Translations under genes and position numbers: made by a program | NCBI RefSeq assembly: GCF_013778305.1 | Contig: NZ_JACEIC010000002.1 | Span: forward strand, 375,708 to 439,707 | Source: Nocardioides agri | GTDB lineage: Bacteria; Actinomycetota; Actinomycetes; Propionibacteriales; Nocardioidaceae | Length of the DNA stretch: 64,000 nucleotides | Reading direction: 5' to 3' | The notes under the pieces: generated by a model | Told to the model about the DNA's origin: nothing | Databases searched by the model: none | Seen by the model: the letters and a program-made list of their open reading frames with translations, nothing else | Shown here: positions 51,959-61,159 of the stretch, in pieces | Layout of the letters: the number at the start of each line of letters is the position of its first letter | Numbering within the stretch: the stretch's first letter is position 1

Positions 51959-52216
51959 ATGCCCAGCAAGACCGTCATCGTCGGCTCGTCCGTCGGCCTG
52001 CACGCCCGCCCCGCCCAGATCATCGCCGAGGCGGTGGAGGAGCTCGACGTGGAGGTGCTGCTCGGCATCCCCGGCGACGAGCCGGTCGACGCCAGCTCGT
52101 CGCTGCTGATCATGACCCTGGGCGCCGGCCCCGGCGACCAGGTCGAGGTCAGCAGCGACGACCAGGCCGCGCTCGACGCGATCGCCGCCCTGGTCGAGAA
52201 GGACCTGGACGCCTAG
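51959..52216 (+). CDS. ptsH: PTS phosphocarrier protein HPr
   Basis: An 85-residue protein with the phospho-His in 'SSVGLHARPAQIIAE'. The region around the regulatory Ser46 reads 'DASSSLLIMTLGAGPGDQVEV'. The usual length is 85-90, so it is complete. GGAG sits just before the ATG, 11 bp after fruA. Its stop codon overlaps the stop of the convergent membrane gene. Confidence 0.95.
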   Translation: MPSKTVIVGSSVGLHARPAQIIAEAVEELDVEVLLGIPGDEPVDASSSLLIMTLGAGPGDQVEVSSDDQAALDAIAALVEKDLDA

Positions 52217-53181
52217 CGGTTGCGCAGCGCCAGGTAGACCGCGCGGACGCCGACGGCCCGCTCCAGCTCGCGCATCACGCTGCCGAAGAACTGCTCGCGG
52301 TAGGCCTCGTCGGTCACCGTCGACACGGTCAGGTAGAGCCCCGAGAACGACGCGAGGAACGCCGAGACCTGCACCAGCGCCCGCGACGGGCTGAACGGGT
52401 TCGGCGTCTGCCACCCCTCCATCACGGTGTCGGTCATGATCAGCGTGCCGAACAGCATGAGGAAGGCGAAGACCGACAGCGACAGCAGCACCACCTGGAC
52501 GAACTGGACGATCACCAGCACGAGGATGAGGTTCCAGCGCTCGTAGCCGGTCACCTCGGCGTACGACGCGGGGTCGGCGTCGGGGTCCTCGACGAGGTCC
52601 CGGCACGCCTCGGCGAGCGGGGTCTTGGCGCAGGTGCGGAGCAGGAACGCGTCGTCGACCTCGTCGTCGGCGCGGTCCACCTCCTCGGGGAGCCGCACGA
52701 ACAGGAAGCCGACCGCGAGGGTGGCGAAGAGCAGCACCACCAGCCAGAGCGACCCGACGGTCAGGTTGCCGCCCACCTGCCACATCTCGGTGTTGATGAA
52801 GAGGAACGCGATCGCGAGCAGCAGCAGCGGGAGCGCCCTCGTGGCCATGGGCAGCAGCAGCCGCAGGCTGCCCGAGGTGCGGCTGAGCGCCCAGCCGACG
52901 ATCGGGCGGGCCCTCAGGGCGGTCAGGGCGTACCAGAGCGCGGCGAGCAGCACGATCGCCAGCAGCACCGCGGGACCGGCGCTGATCTCGTCGGAGAACC
53001 ACGCCAGCGCGACACCGGCCGCCACGGCGACGGCGCCGACCCCGACCAGCAGCGGGAGGGTGCGACCCGGCCGGAGCGCGGCGCGGACGGCGGCCCGCTC
53101 GTCGGGCACGAAGTAGGGCAGCCCGTGCCGGTGGAACCAGACCTCGGCTGCCGCCAGCGGCTCGGTGGGCTCCGGCGTCAT
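52213..53181 (-). CDS. Multi-pass membrane protein, unknown function
   Basis: A 322-residue protein. After a soluble start (residues 1-40, 'VWFHRHGLPYFVPDERAAVRAALRPG') come about six to seven membrane helices ('PLLVGVGAVAVAAGVALAWF', 'AVLLAIVLLAALWYALTAL', 'ALPLLLLAIAFLFIN', 'LWLVVLLFATLAVGFLFV', 'LILVLVIVQFVQVVLLSLSVFAFLMLFGTLIM', 'ASFSGLYLTVSTV'). The end, 'YREQFFGSVMRELERAVGVRAVYLAL', is soluble. No family is recognised. It is joined to ribF by ATGA, so it is the last gene of the truB-ribF unit. Confidence 0.82.
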   Translation of the reverse strand: MTPEPTEPLAAAEVWFHRHGLPYFVPDERAAVRAALRPGRTLPLLVGVGAVAVAAGVALAWFSDEISAGPAVLLAIVLLAALWYALTALRARPIVGWALSRTSGSLRLLLPMATRALPLLLLAIAFLFINTEMWQVGGNLTVGSLWLVVLLFATLAVGFLFVRLPEEVDRADDEVDDAFLLRTCAKTPLAEACRDLVEDPDADPASYAEVTGYERWNLILVLVIVQFVQVVLLSLSVFAFLMLFGTLIMTDTVMEGWQTPNPFSPSRALVQVSAFLASFSGLYLTVSTVTDEAYREQFFGSVMRELERAVGVRAVYLALRNR

Positions 53182-54113
53182 CGGCCCAGCAGCTCGCGGG
53201 CCCGGTCGACGTCGTCCTTCATCTGCTCGATCAGGGCGTCGACGGAGTCGAAGGCCACCATGCCGCGCAGCCGGTCGACGAAGCTGACCTCGACCTCCAC
53301 GCCGTACAGCTCCAGGTCGGTGCGGTCGAGCACGTAGGTCTCCACCCGGCGGTAGCGCACCCCGTCGAAGGTGGGGTTGGTGCCCACGCTGATCGCGGCG
53401 GGGAAGACCTCGCCGGTGTCGAGGCGGCGCAGCCGGCCGGCGTACACCCCGTCGGGCGGCACGGCGGTCAGCGCGTCGGTGGGCACGTTGGCGGTCGGGT
53501 AGCCGAGCTCGCGGCCGCGCTTGTCGCCCTCCACGACGACGCCGCGGACGGAGTAGGGCCGGCCGAGCGCCTCGGCGGCGCCGGCGACGTCGCCGGCGGC
53601 CAGGCTCATCCGGACGTACGTCGAGGACCACACCTGCGGGCCGCCGTCGAGCGGGATCCCCTCGGCGGTGAAGCCGTGCCGCTCCCCCAGCTCGCGCAGG
53701 GTCGCGACGTCACCGGCGGCCCGGTTGCCGAACCGGAAGTTCGCGCCGACCACGACGGCGCCGGCGCGCAGGCTGCCGACGAGCACGCGCTGGACGAACT
53801 CCTCCGGGCTCCACGACGCCACGCCGCGGTCGAAGGGCATCGCGAGCACGGCATCCGCGCCGGCGTCGCCGAGCAGCTCGGCACGCACCTCGAGCGAGGT
53901 GAGCGTCGTCGGCGCGTGCTCGGGTCGCAGCACCGCCATCGGGTGCGGGTCGAAGGTGACCGCCACGACCGTCAGGTCACGCTGGTCGGCGATCTCCCTG
54001 GCGCGTGCGACGACGTGCCGGTGGCCGAGGTGCACGCCGTCGAAGTTGCCGATGACGACGGCGGTGGGGCCGAGGTCGGCCGGCACGTCGTCGAGGGAAC
54101 GCCAGATCAACAC
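53178..54113 (-). CDS. ribF: Bifunctional riboflavin kinase / FMN adenylyltransferase
   Basis: A 311-residue protein. The N-terminal nucleotidyltransferase has 'VVIGNFDGVHLGHRHVV', 'VTFDPHP' and 'GANFRFGNRAAGD'. The C-terminal riboflavin kinase domain (about 185-305) has 'GRELGYPTANV', 'PPDGVYAG', 'AISVGTNPTF' and 'VETYVLD'. It makes FMN and FAD. The GTG start gives 'VLIWRSLDDVP'. It follows truB by 22 bp. Confidence 0.95.
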   Translation of the reverse strand: MLIWRSLDDVPADLGPTAVVIGNFDGVHLGHRHVVARAREIADQRDLTVVAVTFDPHPMAVLRPEHAPTTLTSLEVRAELLGDAGADAVLAMPFDRGVASWSPEEFVQRVLVGSLRAGAVVVGANFRFGNRAAGDVATLRELGERHGFTAEGIPLDGGPQVWSSTYVRMSLAAGDVAGAAEALGRPYSVRGVVVEGDKRGRELGYPTANVPTDALTAVPPDGVYAGRLRRLDTGEVFPAAISVGTNPTFDGVRYRRVETYVLDRTDLELYGVEVEVSFVDRLRGMVAFDSVDALIEQMKDDVDRARELLGR

Positions 54114-54135
54114 GCGCGAAGACTATCGAGAGGGC

Positions 54136-54999
54136 TCAGCCGGTGAAGACGGCGACCGCCCGCGCACGACCGTCGCGGGGCTCGTAGAGGGCCAGGAACT
54201 CGCCGTCGGGAGCGAACACCGCGGTCAGCGCCGCCAGCTCCAGGTCGAGCGCCCGACCGACCCGGACGTCGCCGGCCTGCTGGTCGTCGAGGTCCACGGC
54301 CGGGAACGCCGCCCGTGCGGCGGCTGCGATCGGCAGCAGCGCGAAGCCGTCGCCGAGCTCGTCGAGGGTGCGGGCGCTCGCGAGGTCGTAGGGGCCGACC
54401 GCCGTCCGCCGCAGCGCGGTCAGGTGGCCGCCGACGCCGAGCCGCGCGCCGAGGTCGCGCGCGATCGCCCGGATGTAGGTGCCGCTGGTGCAGCGGACCG
54501 AGACGTCGAGCTCGGTGCTGTCGGAGAGGCGCACGTCGGTGACCTCCAGCTCGTGCACGGTGACCGGCCGGGCCGTCAGCTCGACCTCCTCGCCGTCCCG
54601 GACCCGCTGGTAGGCGCGCTTGCCGTCGACCTTGATCGCCGAGACCGCCGTCGGCACCTGGAGCAGGTCGCCGACGAACTCCGCGGCCGCCGCCCGGATC
54701 GTCGCCTCGTCGACACCGTCGGTCGTCGCGGTCGCGACGACCTCGCCCTCGGCGTCGTCGGTCGTGGTCGCGACCCCGAGCCGGATCGTCGCGTCGTACG
54801 CCTTGTCGGTGAGCATCAGGTGGCCCAGCAAGCGGGTGGCGCGGTTGACGCCGAGCACGAGCACGCCGGTCGCCATCGGGTCCAGCGTGCCCGCGTGGCC
54901 CACCTTGCGGGTGCCGGCGAGCCGGCGCACCCGCGAGACGACGTCGTGCGAGGTCATGCCTCCGGACTTGTCGACGACGACCAGCCCGGACTCACTCAT
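54136..54999 (-). CDS. truB: tRNA pseudouridine(55) synthase
   Basis: A 287-residue protein with the catalytic Asp40 in '[20 protein letters not shown]'. It also has '[10 protein letters not shown]', '[12 protein letters not shown]' and '[30 protein letters not shown]'. It modifies U55 in the tRNA T-loop. Its start overlaps the end of rbfA by 8 bases. Confidence 0.96.
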   Translation of the reverse strand: MSESGLVVVDKSGGMTSHDVVSRVRRLAGTRKVGHAGTLDPMATGVLVLGVNRATRLLGHLMLTDKAYDATIRLGVATTTDDAEGEVVATATTDGVDEATIRAAAAEFVGDLLQVPTAVSAIKVDGKRAYQRVRDGEEVELTARPVTVHELEVTDVRLSDSTELDVSVRCTSGTYIRAIARDLGARLGVGGHLTALRRTAVGPYDLASARTLDELGDGFALLPIAAAARAAFPAVDLDDQQAGDVRVGRALDLELAALTAVFAPDGEFLALYEPRDGRARAVAVFTG

Positions 55000-55456
55000 C
55001 GTCGAGGTCGGTGTCCTCGTCGTCCCCGGCCTCGCGGGGCTTCTTGTACGGGTCCGGCTCGCCGGCGTACGCCGAGCCGCGGCGGGCCGCGACGGCCTCG
55101 TCCTGCTCCTTGGCCCGGGCCAGCACCTCGTCGAGGTGCCGGGCGGTCTCCGGCAGCGCGTCGGCCACGAAGGTCAGGGACGGCGCGTGCCGCATGCCGA
55201 GCTGCTTGGCGACCTCAGAGCGGAGCAGGCCCTTGGCCGACTCCAGCGCGGCCGCGGTCGCGGCCAGCGCCGCCTCGTCGTCCCCGGTGGAGTCCAGCAC
55301 GGTGTAGAAGATCGTGGCCTGCTGCGAGTCGCCGGTCAGCCGGACGTCGGTGATGGTCACGAAGCCGAGGCGCGGGTCCTTGATCCGACGCTCGAGCATC
55401 TCCGCGACGATGACCTGGATCCGGTCGGCGATCTTGCGAACGCGTGGGCTGCTCAT
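54992..55456 (-). CDS. rbfA: Ribosome-binding factor A
   Basis: A 154-residue KH-fold protein ('[50 protein letters not shown]' and '[22 protein letters not shown]'). It binds the 30S subunit during 16S maturation. A charged tail of about 35 residues extends beyond the core. The gap to infB (115 bp) contains an 18-bp inverted repeat. Confidence 0.95.
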   Translation of the reverse strand: MSSPRVRKIADRIQVIVAEMLERRIKDPRLGFVTITDVRLTGDSQQATIFYTVLDSTGDDEAALAATAAALESAKGLLRSEVAKQLGMRHAPSLTFVADALPETARHLDEVLARAKEQDEAVAARRGSAYAGEPDPYKKPREAGDDEDTDLDDE

Positions 55457-55514
55457 GGTTCCTTCTTACTCCTGTCCACGCCGACTCGGCGCGTCTTGCT
55501 CGCCAGGAAAGGCC

Positions 55515-55562
55515 GAGTCGGCGCTAGTTGCCAGCAGAGCTGACGGCAACTAGCGCCGACTC
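55515..55562. repeat. 18-bp perfect inverted repeat between infB and rbfA
   Basis: GAGTCGGCGCTAGTTGCC and its exact complement flank a 12-base loop. The site is ten bases past the infB stop, with no T tract. A related palindromic segment (CCGACTCGG) lies at 55481-55489. It may be a terminator or attenuator inside the infB-rbfA unit, or a REP-like element. Confidence 0.8.
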
Positions 55563-55571
55563 GCGGTGACA

Positions 55572-58397
55572 TCAGCTGCGCGGGATCTCGCGCATCTCGA
55601 ACGCCTCGATGACGTCGCCTTCCTTGATGTCCTGGAAGTTGCGCAGCACCAGACCACACTCGAAGCCCTCGCGGACCTCGGAGGCGTCGTCCTTCTCGCG
55701 CTTGAGCGACGCCAGGTCCAGGTTGTCCGCCACGACGGAGCCGTCGCGGATGACGCGGACCTTGGCGTTGCGCCGGATCACGCCGCTGGTGACCATGCAA
55801 CCGGCGATGTTGCCGATCTTGGACGAGCGGAAGATCGCGCGGATCTCCGCCTGGCCAAGGGTCGACTCCTCGAACTCCGGCTTGAGCATGCCCTTGAGCG
55901 CGGCCTCGATCTCCTCGATGGCCTGGTAGATGACGGTGTAGTACCGGATCTCCACGCCCTCGCGGTCGGCCAGCTCCGTCGCCTTGCCCTGCGGGCGGAC
56001 GTTGAAGCCGATGATGATCGCGTCGGAGGCAGCGGCCAGGTCGACGTTGGTCTCGGTGATCGCACCGACACCGCGGTCGATGACCCGCAGGCTGACCTCG
56101 TCGCCGACGTCGATCTTCGCCAGCGCGTCCTCGAGCGCCTCGACCGAACCGGACACGTCGCCCTTGAGGATGAGGTTGAGCTCCTGGCTCTCGCCCTTCT
56201 CCATGGAGGCCATGAAGTCCTCGAGGGTACGGCGCACGCGGCGCTTGGCCTGCATGGCCGCCCGCTCGCGGGCCTCACGCTTCTCGGCGATCTGGCGCGC
56301 CATCCGGTCGTCCTCGACGACGATGAAGTTCTGGCCAGCGCCGGGGACGGCGCTCAGACCCAGGACCATCGCCGGGCGGGACGGGCCCGCCTCGGTGAGC
56401 TCGTTGCCGAACTCGTCGAGCATCGCGCGGACGCGGCCGTGCGCCGGGCCGGCGACGATCGAGTCGCCGACGTGGAGCGTGCCGCGCTGCACCAGGACGG
56501 TCGCGACCGGGCCGCGGCCACGGTCGAGGTGCGCCTCGATGACCAGACCCTGCGCCTCGCGCTCCGCGTTGGCGCGGAGGTCCAGCGACGCGTCGGCCGT
56601 CAGCACGATCGCCTCGAGCAGCTTGTCGAGGTTGAGCCCGGACTTGGCCGAGACGTCGACGAACATCGCGTCGCCGCCGTACTCCTCGGGCACCAGGCCG
56701 TACTCGGTCAGCTGGCCACGGACCTTGGTCGGGTCCGCGTCCGGCTTGTCGATCTTGTTGACCGCGACCACGATCGGGACGCCGGCCGCCTTGGCGTGGT
56801 TGAGCGCCTCGACGGTCTGCGGCATCACGCCGTCGTCGGCCGCGACCACGAGGACCGCGATGTCCGAGGACTGCGAACCACGGGCACGCATGGCGGTGAA
56901 CGCCTCGTGACCCGGGGTGTCGATGAACGTGATGCGACGGTCGGCGCCGTCGACCTCGGTGTGCACCTGGTAGGCACCGATGTGCTGGGTGATGCCACCG
57001 GCCTCGCCCGCGACGACGTTGGCGTTGCGCAGCGCGTCGAGGAGCTTGGTCTTGCCGTGGTCGACGTGACCCATGACGGTGACGACCGGAGGCCGGGCCT
57101 CGAGGTCCTCGTCGGCGGTGTCCTCGTCGTCGCCGAACTCGATGTCGAAGGACTCGAGCAGCTCGCGGTCCTCGTCCTCCGGGGACACGACCTGGACGAC
57201 GTAGTTGAGCTCCTCACCGAGCAGCTCGAGGGTCTCGTCGTTGACGGACTCGGTCGCGGTGACCATCTCGCCGAGGCTGAAGAGCATCTGCACCAGCGAG
57301 GCGGCGTCGACGTTGATCTTCTCGGCGAAGTCGGTCAGCGAGGCGCCACGCGGCAGGCGCACGGTCTCGCCGTTGCCCTTGCGGACGCGGATGCCACCGA
57401 TGGTCGGGGCCTCCATGGCCTCGAACTCCTGGCGACGCGCCCGCTTGGACTTGCGGCCGCGGCGCGACGGACCACCGGGGCGACCGAAGGCACCCTGGGT
57501 CTGGCCACGCTGGCCGGGACGACCGCCGCCACCAGGGCGACCACCGCCGGCGGGGCCGAAGCCACCGCCACCCGGACGACCAGGAGCACCGGCACCGGCG
57601 CCCTGACCACCACGGCCCGGAGCGCCCGCACGACCGGGAGCGCCACCGCGGCCCGGAGCACCGGGGCGACCCGGTCCACTGGCGCGGCCGCCGGGGCCCG
57701 AGCCGAACGCGGCCGGGGACTTCGGCATCATCGCCGGGTTGGGGCGCGGCATGCCGGGACGACCCGGTGCACCGCCGGCCGGCGGACGCGGCGGACGGCT
57801 GTCGCCGCCGGGGGTCGCCGGGGCCGGACGGCCCGGGGCGGGCTGGCGGCCCATGCCCTGGCTGGACGCGAACGGGTTGTTGCCCGGGCGCGGAGCGCCG
57901 GGCTTGCCGACCGGCTTGGGCGCGGGCGACTTGGGGGCAGCCGGTGCGGCGGACGCAGCAGCGGCGGGGGCCTCGGGCTCGGCCGGCGGGGCCGGCGGCT
58001 CCTCGGCCTTGGGGGCCGGCTTCGGGCCGGGCTTGGGAGCGGCCGGCCGCTCCGCGGCGGGAGCAGCCTCGGCCGGAGCAGCCTCGACGGGCGCAGCCTC
58101 GGCGGCCGGCGCCTCGACGGGCGCAGCCTCCTCGACCGGCGCGGCAGGGGCCGCCTTCTTCGCCGGGGCCTTCTTGGCGGGCGCCTTCGCGGGCGCCTCA
58201 GCGGCAGGTGCGGCGCCGCCGGCCATGTCGGCCTTCAGCTTGTCGCCGTACTCCTTGCGGAACCGCATCTCCGCCGGCAGCTCGACGGTCGAGCTCGCCG
58301 ACTTGACGAACTCCCCCATCTCCTTGAACTTCTCGAGAACGAACTTGCTCTCGACTCCGAACTCCTTGGCGAGTTCGTGAACTCGGGTCTTAGCCAC
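55572..58397 (-). CDS. infB: Translation initiation factor IF-2
   Basis: A 941-residue protein. The N-terminal IF2_N helix bundle ('[33 protein letters not shown]') is followed by about 250 residues of Ala/Pro then Gly/Arg/Pro low complexity (60-310). The GTPase boxes are 'GHVDHGKT' (443-450), 'DTPGH' (493-497) and 'NKID' (547-550), and then come the domains that bind fMet-tRNA. GTG 58397 has GAAGGAG at good distance. The low-complexity length is typical of actinobacterial IF-2. Confidence 0.97.
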   Translation of the reverse strand: MAKTRVHELAKEFGVESKFVLEKFKEMGEFVKSASSTVELPAEMRFRKEYGDKLKADMAGGAAPAAEAPAKAPAKKAPAKKAAPAAPVEEAAPVEAPAAEAAPVEAAPAEAAPAAERPAAPKPGPKPAPKAEEPPAPPAEPEAPAAAASAAPAAPKSPAPKPVGKPGAPRPGNNPFASSQGMGRQPAPGRPAPATPGGDSRPPRPPAGGAPGRPGMPRPNPAMMPKSPAAFGSGPGGRASGPGRPGAPGRGGAPGRAGAPGRGGQGAGAGAPGRPGGGGFGPAGGGRPGGGGRPGQRGQTQGAFGRPGGPSRRGRKSKRARRQEFEAMEAPTIGGIRVRKGNGETVRLPRGASLTDFAEKINVDAASLVQMLFSLGEMVTATESVNDETLELLGEELNYVVQVVSPEDEDRELLESFDIEFGDDEDTADEDLEARPPVVTVMGHVDHGKTKLLDALRNANVVAGEAGGITQHIGAYQVHTEVDGADRRITFIDTPGHEAFTAMRARGSQSSDIAVLVVAADDGVMPQTVEALNHAKAAGVPIVVAVNKIDKPDADPTKVRGQLTEYGLVPEEYGGDAMFVDVSAKSGLNLDKLLEAIVLTADASLDLRANAEREAQGLVIEAHLDRGRGPVATVLVQRGTLHVGDSIVAGPAHGRVRAMLDEFGNELTEAGPSRPAMVLGLSAVPGAGQNFIVVEDDRMARQIAEKREARERAAMQAKRRVRRTLEDFMASMEKGESQELNLILKGDVSGSVEALEDALAKIDVGDEVSLRVIDRGVGAITETNVDLAAASDAIIIGFNVRPQGKATELADREGVEIRYYTVIYQAIEEIEAALKGMLKPEFEESTLGQAEIRAIFRSSKIGNIAGCMVTSGVIRRNAKVRVIRDGSVVADNLDLASLKREKDDASEVREGFECGLVLRNFQDIKEGDVIEAFEMREIPRS

Positions 58398-58520
58398 GCT
58401 TCTCCTTCTGGCCTCGATCCGTGTCCACGGGTTTGCTCGAGACCGTTAGTGGTTGTGCACGCTCATCGCGAAGTACTCATCGAGTGCTCATGAGCTGGTG
58501 CTCCAGTTTCTGTCGGTCGG

Positions 58521-58880
58521 TCAGGTTTGTTCGGCGCGGGCCGATAGGTACTCGCCGAGCGATGTGCTGGCCAGCCCCGCCCCTGCCCCCGCTCCAGAAC
58601 TCTGGAACCGGAGGGCCCGGGCGAACGCTCGCCGGCGCACCGCGAGCTCGTAGCACTCGGGCGTGGGGTGCAGGTGCGCCCCGCGGCCAGGTGCGGTGGC
58701 AGTCGGATCGGGCACCACGGCCGGGTGGCCGTCTGCGTCCGTGCCGACGGTCACCCGCAGCAGCTCGCTCTTCGCGGCCCGCGTCCGACACCCGACGCAC
58801 GTCCGGACAGGACCCGGGCATGCAGAGGAGATGTGTTCACGCGCCACTGACGACAACCCTACCGCGCCGGGGCCACTCAT
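58521..58880 (-). CDS. YlxR-family RNA-binding protein
   Basis: A 119-residue protein with the hallmark 'RTCVGCRTRAAKSELLRVTV' and 'PGRGAHLHPTPECYELAVRRRAFARALRF'. YlxR (DUF448) normally lies between nusA and infB and binds RNA. The N-terminal 25 residues before RTCVGC are an extension; a GTG at 'VAREHIS' could be the true start. Here it is separated from nusA by three unrelated genes. Confidence 0.9.
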   Translation of the reverse strand: MSGPGAVGLSSVAREHISSACPGPVRTCVGCRTRAAKSELLRVTVGTDADGHPAVVPDPTATAPGRGAHLHPTPECYELAVRRRAFARALRFQSSGAGAGAGLASTSLGEYLSARAEQT

Positions 58881-58903
58881 ATCGAACCGGGGCGCCGCGG
58901 CCG

Positions 58904-58909
58904 TACCGT
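58904..58909 (+). promoter_or_regulatory. -10 box of leaderless GTG start (GH16-like gene)
   Basis: TACCGT, six bases (cgtcgc) before GTG 58916. Confidence 0.45.
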
Positions 58910-58915
58910 CGTCGC

Positions 58916-59668
58916 GTGCCGTTCGTGGAGGACTTCGCCGGATCTGACCTGGACCGCACGACCTGGCTGCCGTCGTACCTGCCGGTCTGGAGCTCGACCG
59001 CCGCCAGCGCCGCCACCTACGCCGTATCCAACGGGCGGTTGGTGCTGCGCATTCCCCCCGAACAGGGGCTGTGGTGCGCGGGCGACCACGAGCCGCCGCT
59101 GCGGGTGTCGGGGATCCAGTCCGGGGCGTACTCCGGTCCGGTGGGCAGCACCCGCGGCCAGCAGCGGTTCCGCGAGGGTCAGGTGGTGCGCGAGGCGCAG
59201 CCGCGCTTCGAGGGTTGGCTGCCCGCCGGGCGCGTCGAGGTGCGCTGCGCGATGACGGTCTCGCCGCGGTCGATGGCGGCGCTGTGGCTCTCCGGGTTCG
59301 AGGACGACCCAGCGCAGGAGCAGTGCGGCGAGCTGTGCGTCGTCGAGGTGTTCGGCAAGGACGTCGACCCGGGCCGCTCGGCGGAGGTCGGCGTCGGCAT
59401 CAAGCCCTTCCGCGATCCGGCCCTGCACCAGGACTTCGCCGCGCCGCGGCTGCCGATCGACGTCGCCGCCTTCCACACCTACGCCGTCGAGTGGGACGCC
59501 TCGGCGGCGGTCTTCACCGTCGACGGCGAGGAGGTACGCCGGTGCGCCCGGCCGCCGACCTATCCGATGCAGGTGATGGTCGGGGTGTTCGACTTCCCCG
59601 GGTGGTCGGCCGGCGACGACGACCACCTGGTGCCCGAGCTCGAGGTGGACTGGATCCGCGGGCGCTAG
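58916..59668 (+). CDS. GH16-like (laminarinase/concanavalin-fold) protein with Asp-to-Cys change in the catalytic motif
   Basis: A 250-residue single-domain protein with 'VEDFAGSDLDRTTWLPSYLPVWS' at the start, 'PAGRVEVRCAMTVSPRSMAALWLSGFED' in the middle and 'FHTYAVEWDASAAVFTVDGEEV...PMQVMVGVFDFPGW' at the end, as in GH16 beta-glucanases. The canonical catalytic motif E-x-D-x-x-E is here 'ELCVVE' (both Glu kept, Asp replaced by Cys). There is no signal peptide, so the protein would be cytoplasmic, which is unusual for GH16. It starts with leaderless GTG 58916. With the next gene it forms a plus-strand pair inside the nusA-infB cluster. Confidence 0.72.
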   Translation: MPFVEDFAGSDLDRTTWLPSYLPVWSSTAASAATYAVSNGRLVLRIPPEQGLWCAGDHEPPLRVSGIQSGAYSGPVGSTRGQQRFREGQVVREAQPRFEGWLPAGRVEVRCAMTVSPRSMAALWLSGFEDDPAQEQCGELCVVEVFGKDVDPGRSAEVGVGIKPFRDPALHQDFAAPRLPIDVAAFHTYAVEWDASAAVFTVDGEEVRRCARPPTYPMQVMVGVFDFPGWSAGDDDHLVPELEVDWIRGR

Positions 59669-59676
59669 CCGGGGGC

Positions 59677-59682
59677 TAGGGT
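59677..59682 (+). promoter_or_regulatory. -10 box of leaderless GTG start (alpha/beta hydrolase)
   Basis: TAGGGT, six bases (gcggcg) before GTG 59689; a similar TAGGGT is seen before the GTG at 62707. Confidence 0.5.
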
Positions 59683-59688
59683 GCGGCG

Positions 59689-60411
59689 GTGCTCGCCACC
59701 TTGCTCGCCCCGGTCACCCGTCGGCTCGTCTACCCGAGCGGGGAGACCCGGATCGCCGCGACCGAGACCGACTACGCGCTCACCGTCGCCGGCGCCGAGC
59801 TGCGCGGCTGGGTCGTCAACCCCGGACAAGCGCGGGCGCTGGTCTACTTCGGCGGCAACGGAGAGCCGCTCGACTGGCTGCGCCCGGTGCTCGCCGACCG
59901 GTTCCCCGCACACACGAGCTACCTGATCGCCTACCGCGGGTACGGCGCCAGCGGCGGTCGGCCCAGCCAGGCGGCCCTGACCGCGGACGCACTCGCCCTG
60001 GTCGACCACGCCGCCGAGCGGCACCCGGACGCGCCGGTCGACGTCATCGGCCGGAGCCTCGGCAGTGGCGTCGCCATGCAGGTCGCCGCTCGGCGCCCGA
60101 TCGAGCGCCTGGTGCTGGTGACCCCGTTCGACAGCCTCGCGGGGGCGGCCGCGGACCTCTTCCCGCGGCTGCCGATGCGCCGGCTGGTCGCCGACGCGTG
60201 GGACTCGACCGCAGTGGCCGCGCGGGTGTCGGCCCGGATCCTGGTGCTGCGCGCCGGCCGGGACGAGCTGGTGCGGCCGCCGCGCACCGACGCGCTGCTG
60301 CGCTCGCTGCGTCCGGACACCCGGGTCGTCGACCTCCCGGAGGCCGACCACGCCGACATCGCGGCGGACCCGGCCTCCTGGAGGGCCGTGGAGGACTTCC
60401 TCAGCCGCTGA
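59689..60411 (+). CDS. Alpha/beta hydrolase (serine, ABHD13/BEM46-like)
   Basis: A 240-residue protein with the oxyanion strand 'ALVYFGGNGEPLDWL' and 'AYRGYGASGGRPSQ'. The nucleophile elbow is 'VIGRSLGSGVAMQVA' (GxSxG), the acid lies in 'LVLRAGRDELVRP' and the His in 'LPEADHADIA'. This is a complete catalytic triad of the BEM46/ABHD17 type. Substrate unknown. It starts with leaderless GTG and ends convergently with the next gene (11-bp overlap). Confidence 0.85.
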   Translation: MLATLLAPVTRRLVYPSGETRIAATETDYALTVAGAELRGWVVNPGQARALVYFGGNGEPLDWLRPVLADRFPAHTSYLIAYRGYGASGGRPSQAALTADALALVDHAAERHPDAPVDVIGRSLGSGVAMQVAARRPIERLVLVTPFDSLAGAAADLFPRLPMRRLVADAWDSTAVAARVSARILVLRAGRDELVRPPRTDALLRSLRPDTRVVDLPEADHADIAADPASWRAVEDFLSR

Positions 60412-61159
60412 GCAGCCGCCGCACGTGCGGCCACAGCAGGCGTCCCAGCGCGGCGTCCGCCTCGGGCGTGCCGCCGTGGGCCAGGTGGGACGGCGCCGGC
60501 GGGGTCTCCCCCGGCAGCACCACCCGGTGGCCGGCCTCGGGGTGGCTGACCAGCGTGGTCGGCAGCCCGGCCGCCGCGCGCCGACGTACGACGGCCTCGG
60601 CGAACTCGACCGAGGGCCACAAGCGGTCGTCGCCGCCGGCCACCACCACGACCTCGCCGGCGATCCGCTCGACCGGGATGCGCGCGGCGGGGACCCGGTC
60701 CGCGTACGCCGCGAGGCAGTGCTCGTAGTGCTCGAGATACTCCGGCGGGTCGGTCTCGGCCACCCACGCGTCGTCGTACGGGACGAACGGCAGCGGCTCG
60801 CCGCCGCTGGTCCAGGAGGAGCGCTGCGGCCGGGCCTCCCCCAGCGCCGCCCAGACGACGTCACTCGGCGAGATCGCCACGACGGCGTCGATCTCGGGGT
60901 GCCGCGCCCCCAGCAGCAGCGCCGCCTCGGCGCCGCGGGAGGTGCCGAGCACGACCAACCGGTCGCAGCGCTCGTGGAGCAGCGCGAGCGGCTCGTCGAA
61001 CGACTCCAGCGGCAGCCGGTCGAGCACCTCGCCGAACCAGCGGTACGACGCGGCCGTGGCGCCCGCCTCGGCCAGCACCCGGCAGCGGTCGACCTCGACC
61101 CGGCCGCTGGAGCCCGAGAGCACCAGCACCCCGGTCGGGCCGTCGCCGACGAGGTGCAC
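60401..61159 (-). CDS. BAAT/acyl-CoA thioesterase-like alpha/beta hydrolase
   Basis: A 252-residue protein resembling the C-terminal domain of bile-acid-CoA:amino-acid N-acyltransferase/acyl-CoA thioesterases: 'GVLVLSGSSGRVEVDRCRVLAEAGATAASYRWFG' and the nucleophile 'VVLGTSRGAEAALLLGARHPEIDAVVAISPSDVVW' (Ser), then 'VVVAGGDDRLWPS' and His in 'HPEAGHRVVLPGE'. The N-terminal thioesterase beta domain of BAAT is absent. The GTG start directly abuts the nusA stop, so it is likely read on the nusA transcript. Confidence 0.82.
   Translation of the reverse strand: MHLVGDGPTGVLVLSGSSGRVEVDRCRVLAEAGATAASYRWFGEVLDRLPLESFDEPLALLHERCDRLVVLGTSRGAEAALLLGARHPEIDAVVAISPSDVVWAALGEARPQRSSWTSGGEPLPFVPYDDAWVAETDPPEYLEHYEHCLAAYADRVPAARIPVERIAGEVVVVAGGDDRLWPSVEFAEAVVRRRAAAGLPTTLVSHPEAGHRVVLPGETPPAPSHLAHGGTPEADAALGRLLWPHVRRLLSG

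Noticed and set aside
55566..58493. A 975-codon plus-strand open frame opposite infB
   Set aside because: It is the antisense of IF-2, with Leu/Val/Asp/His-rich composition and no family pattern. GC-rich codon use creates such frames.
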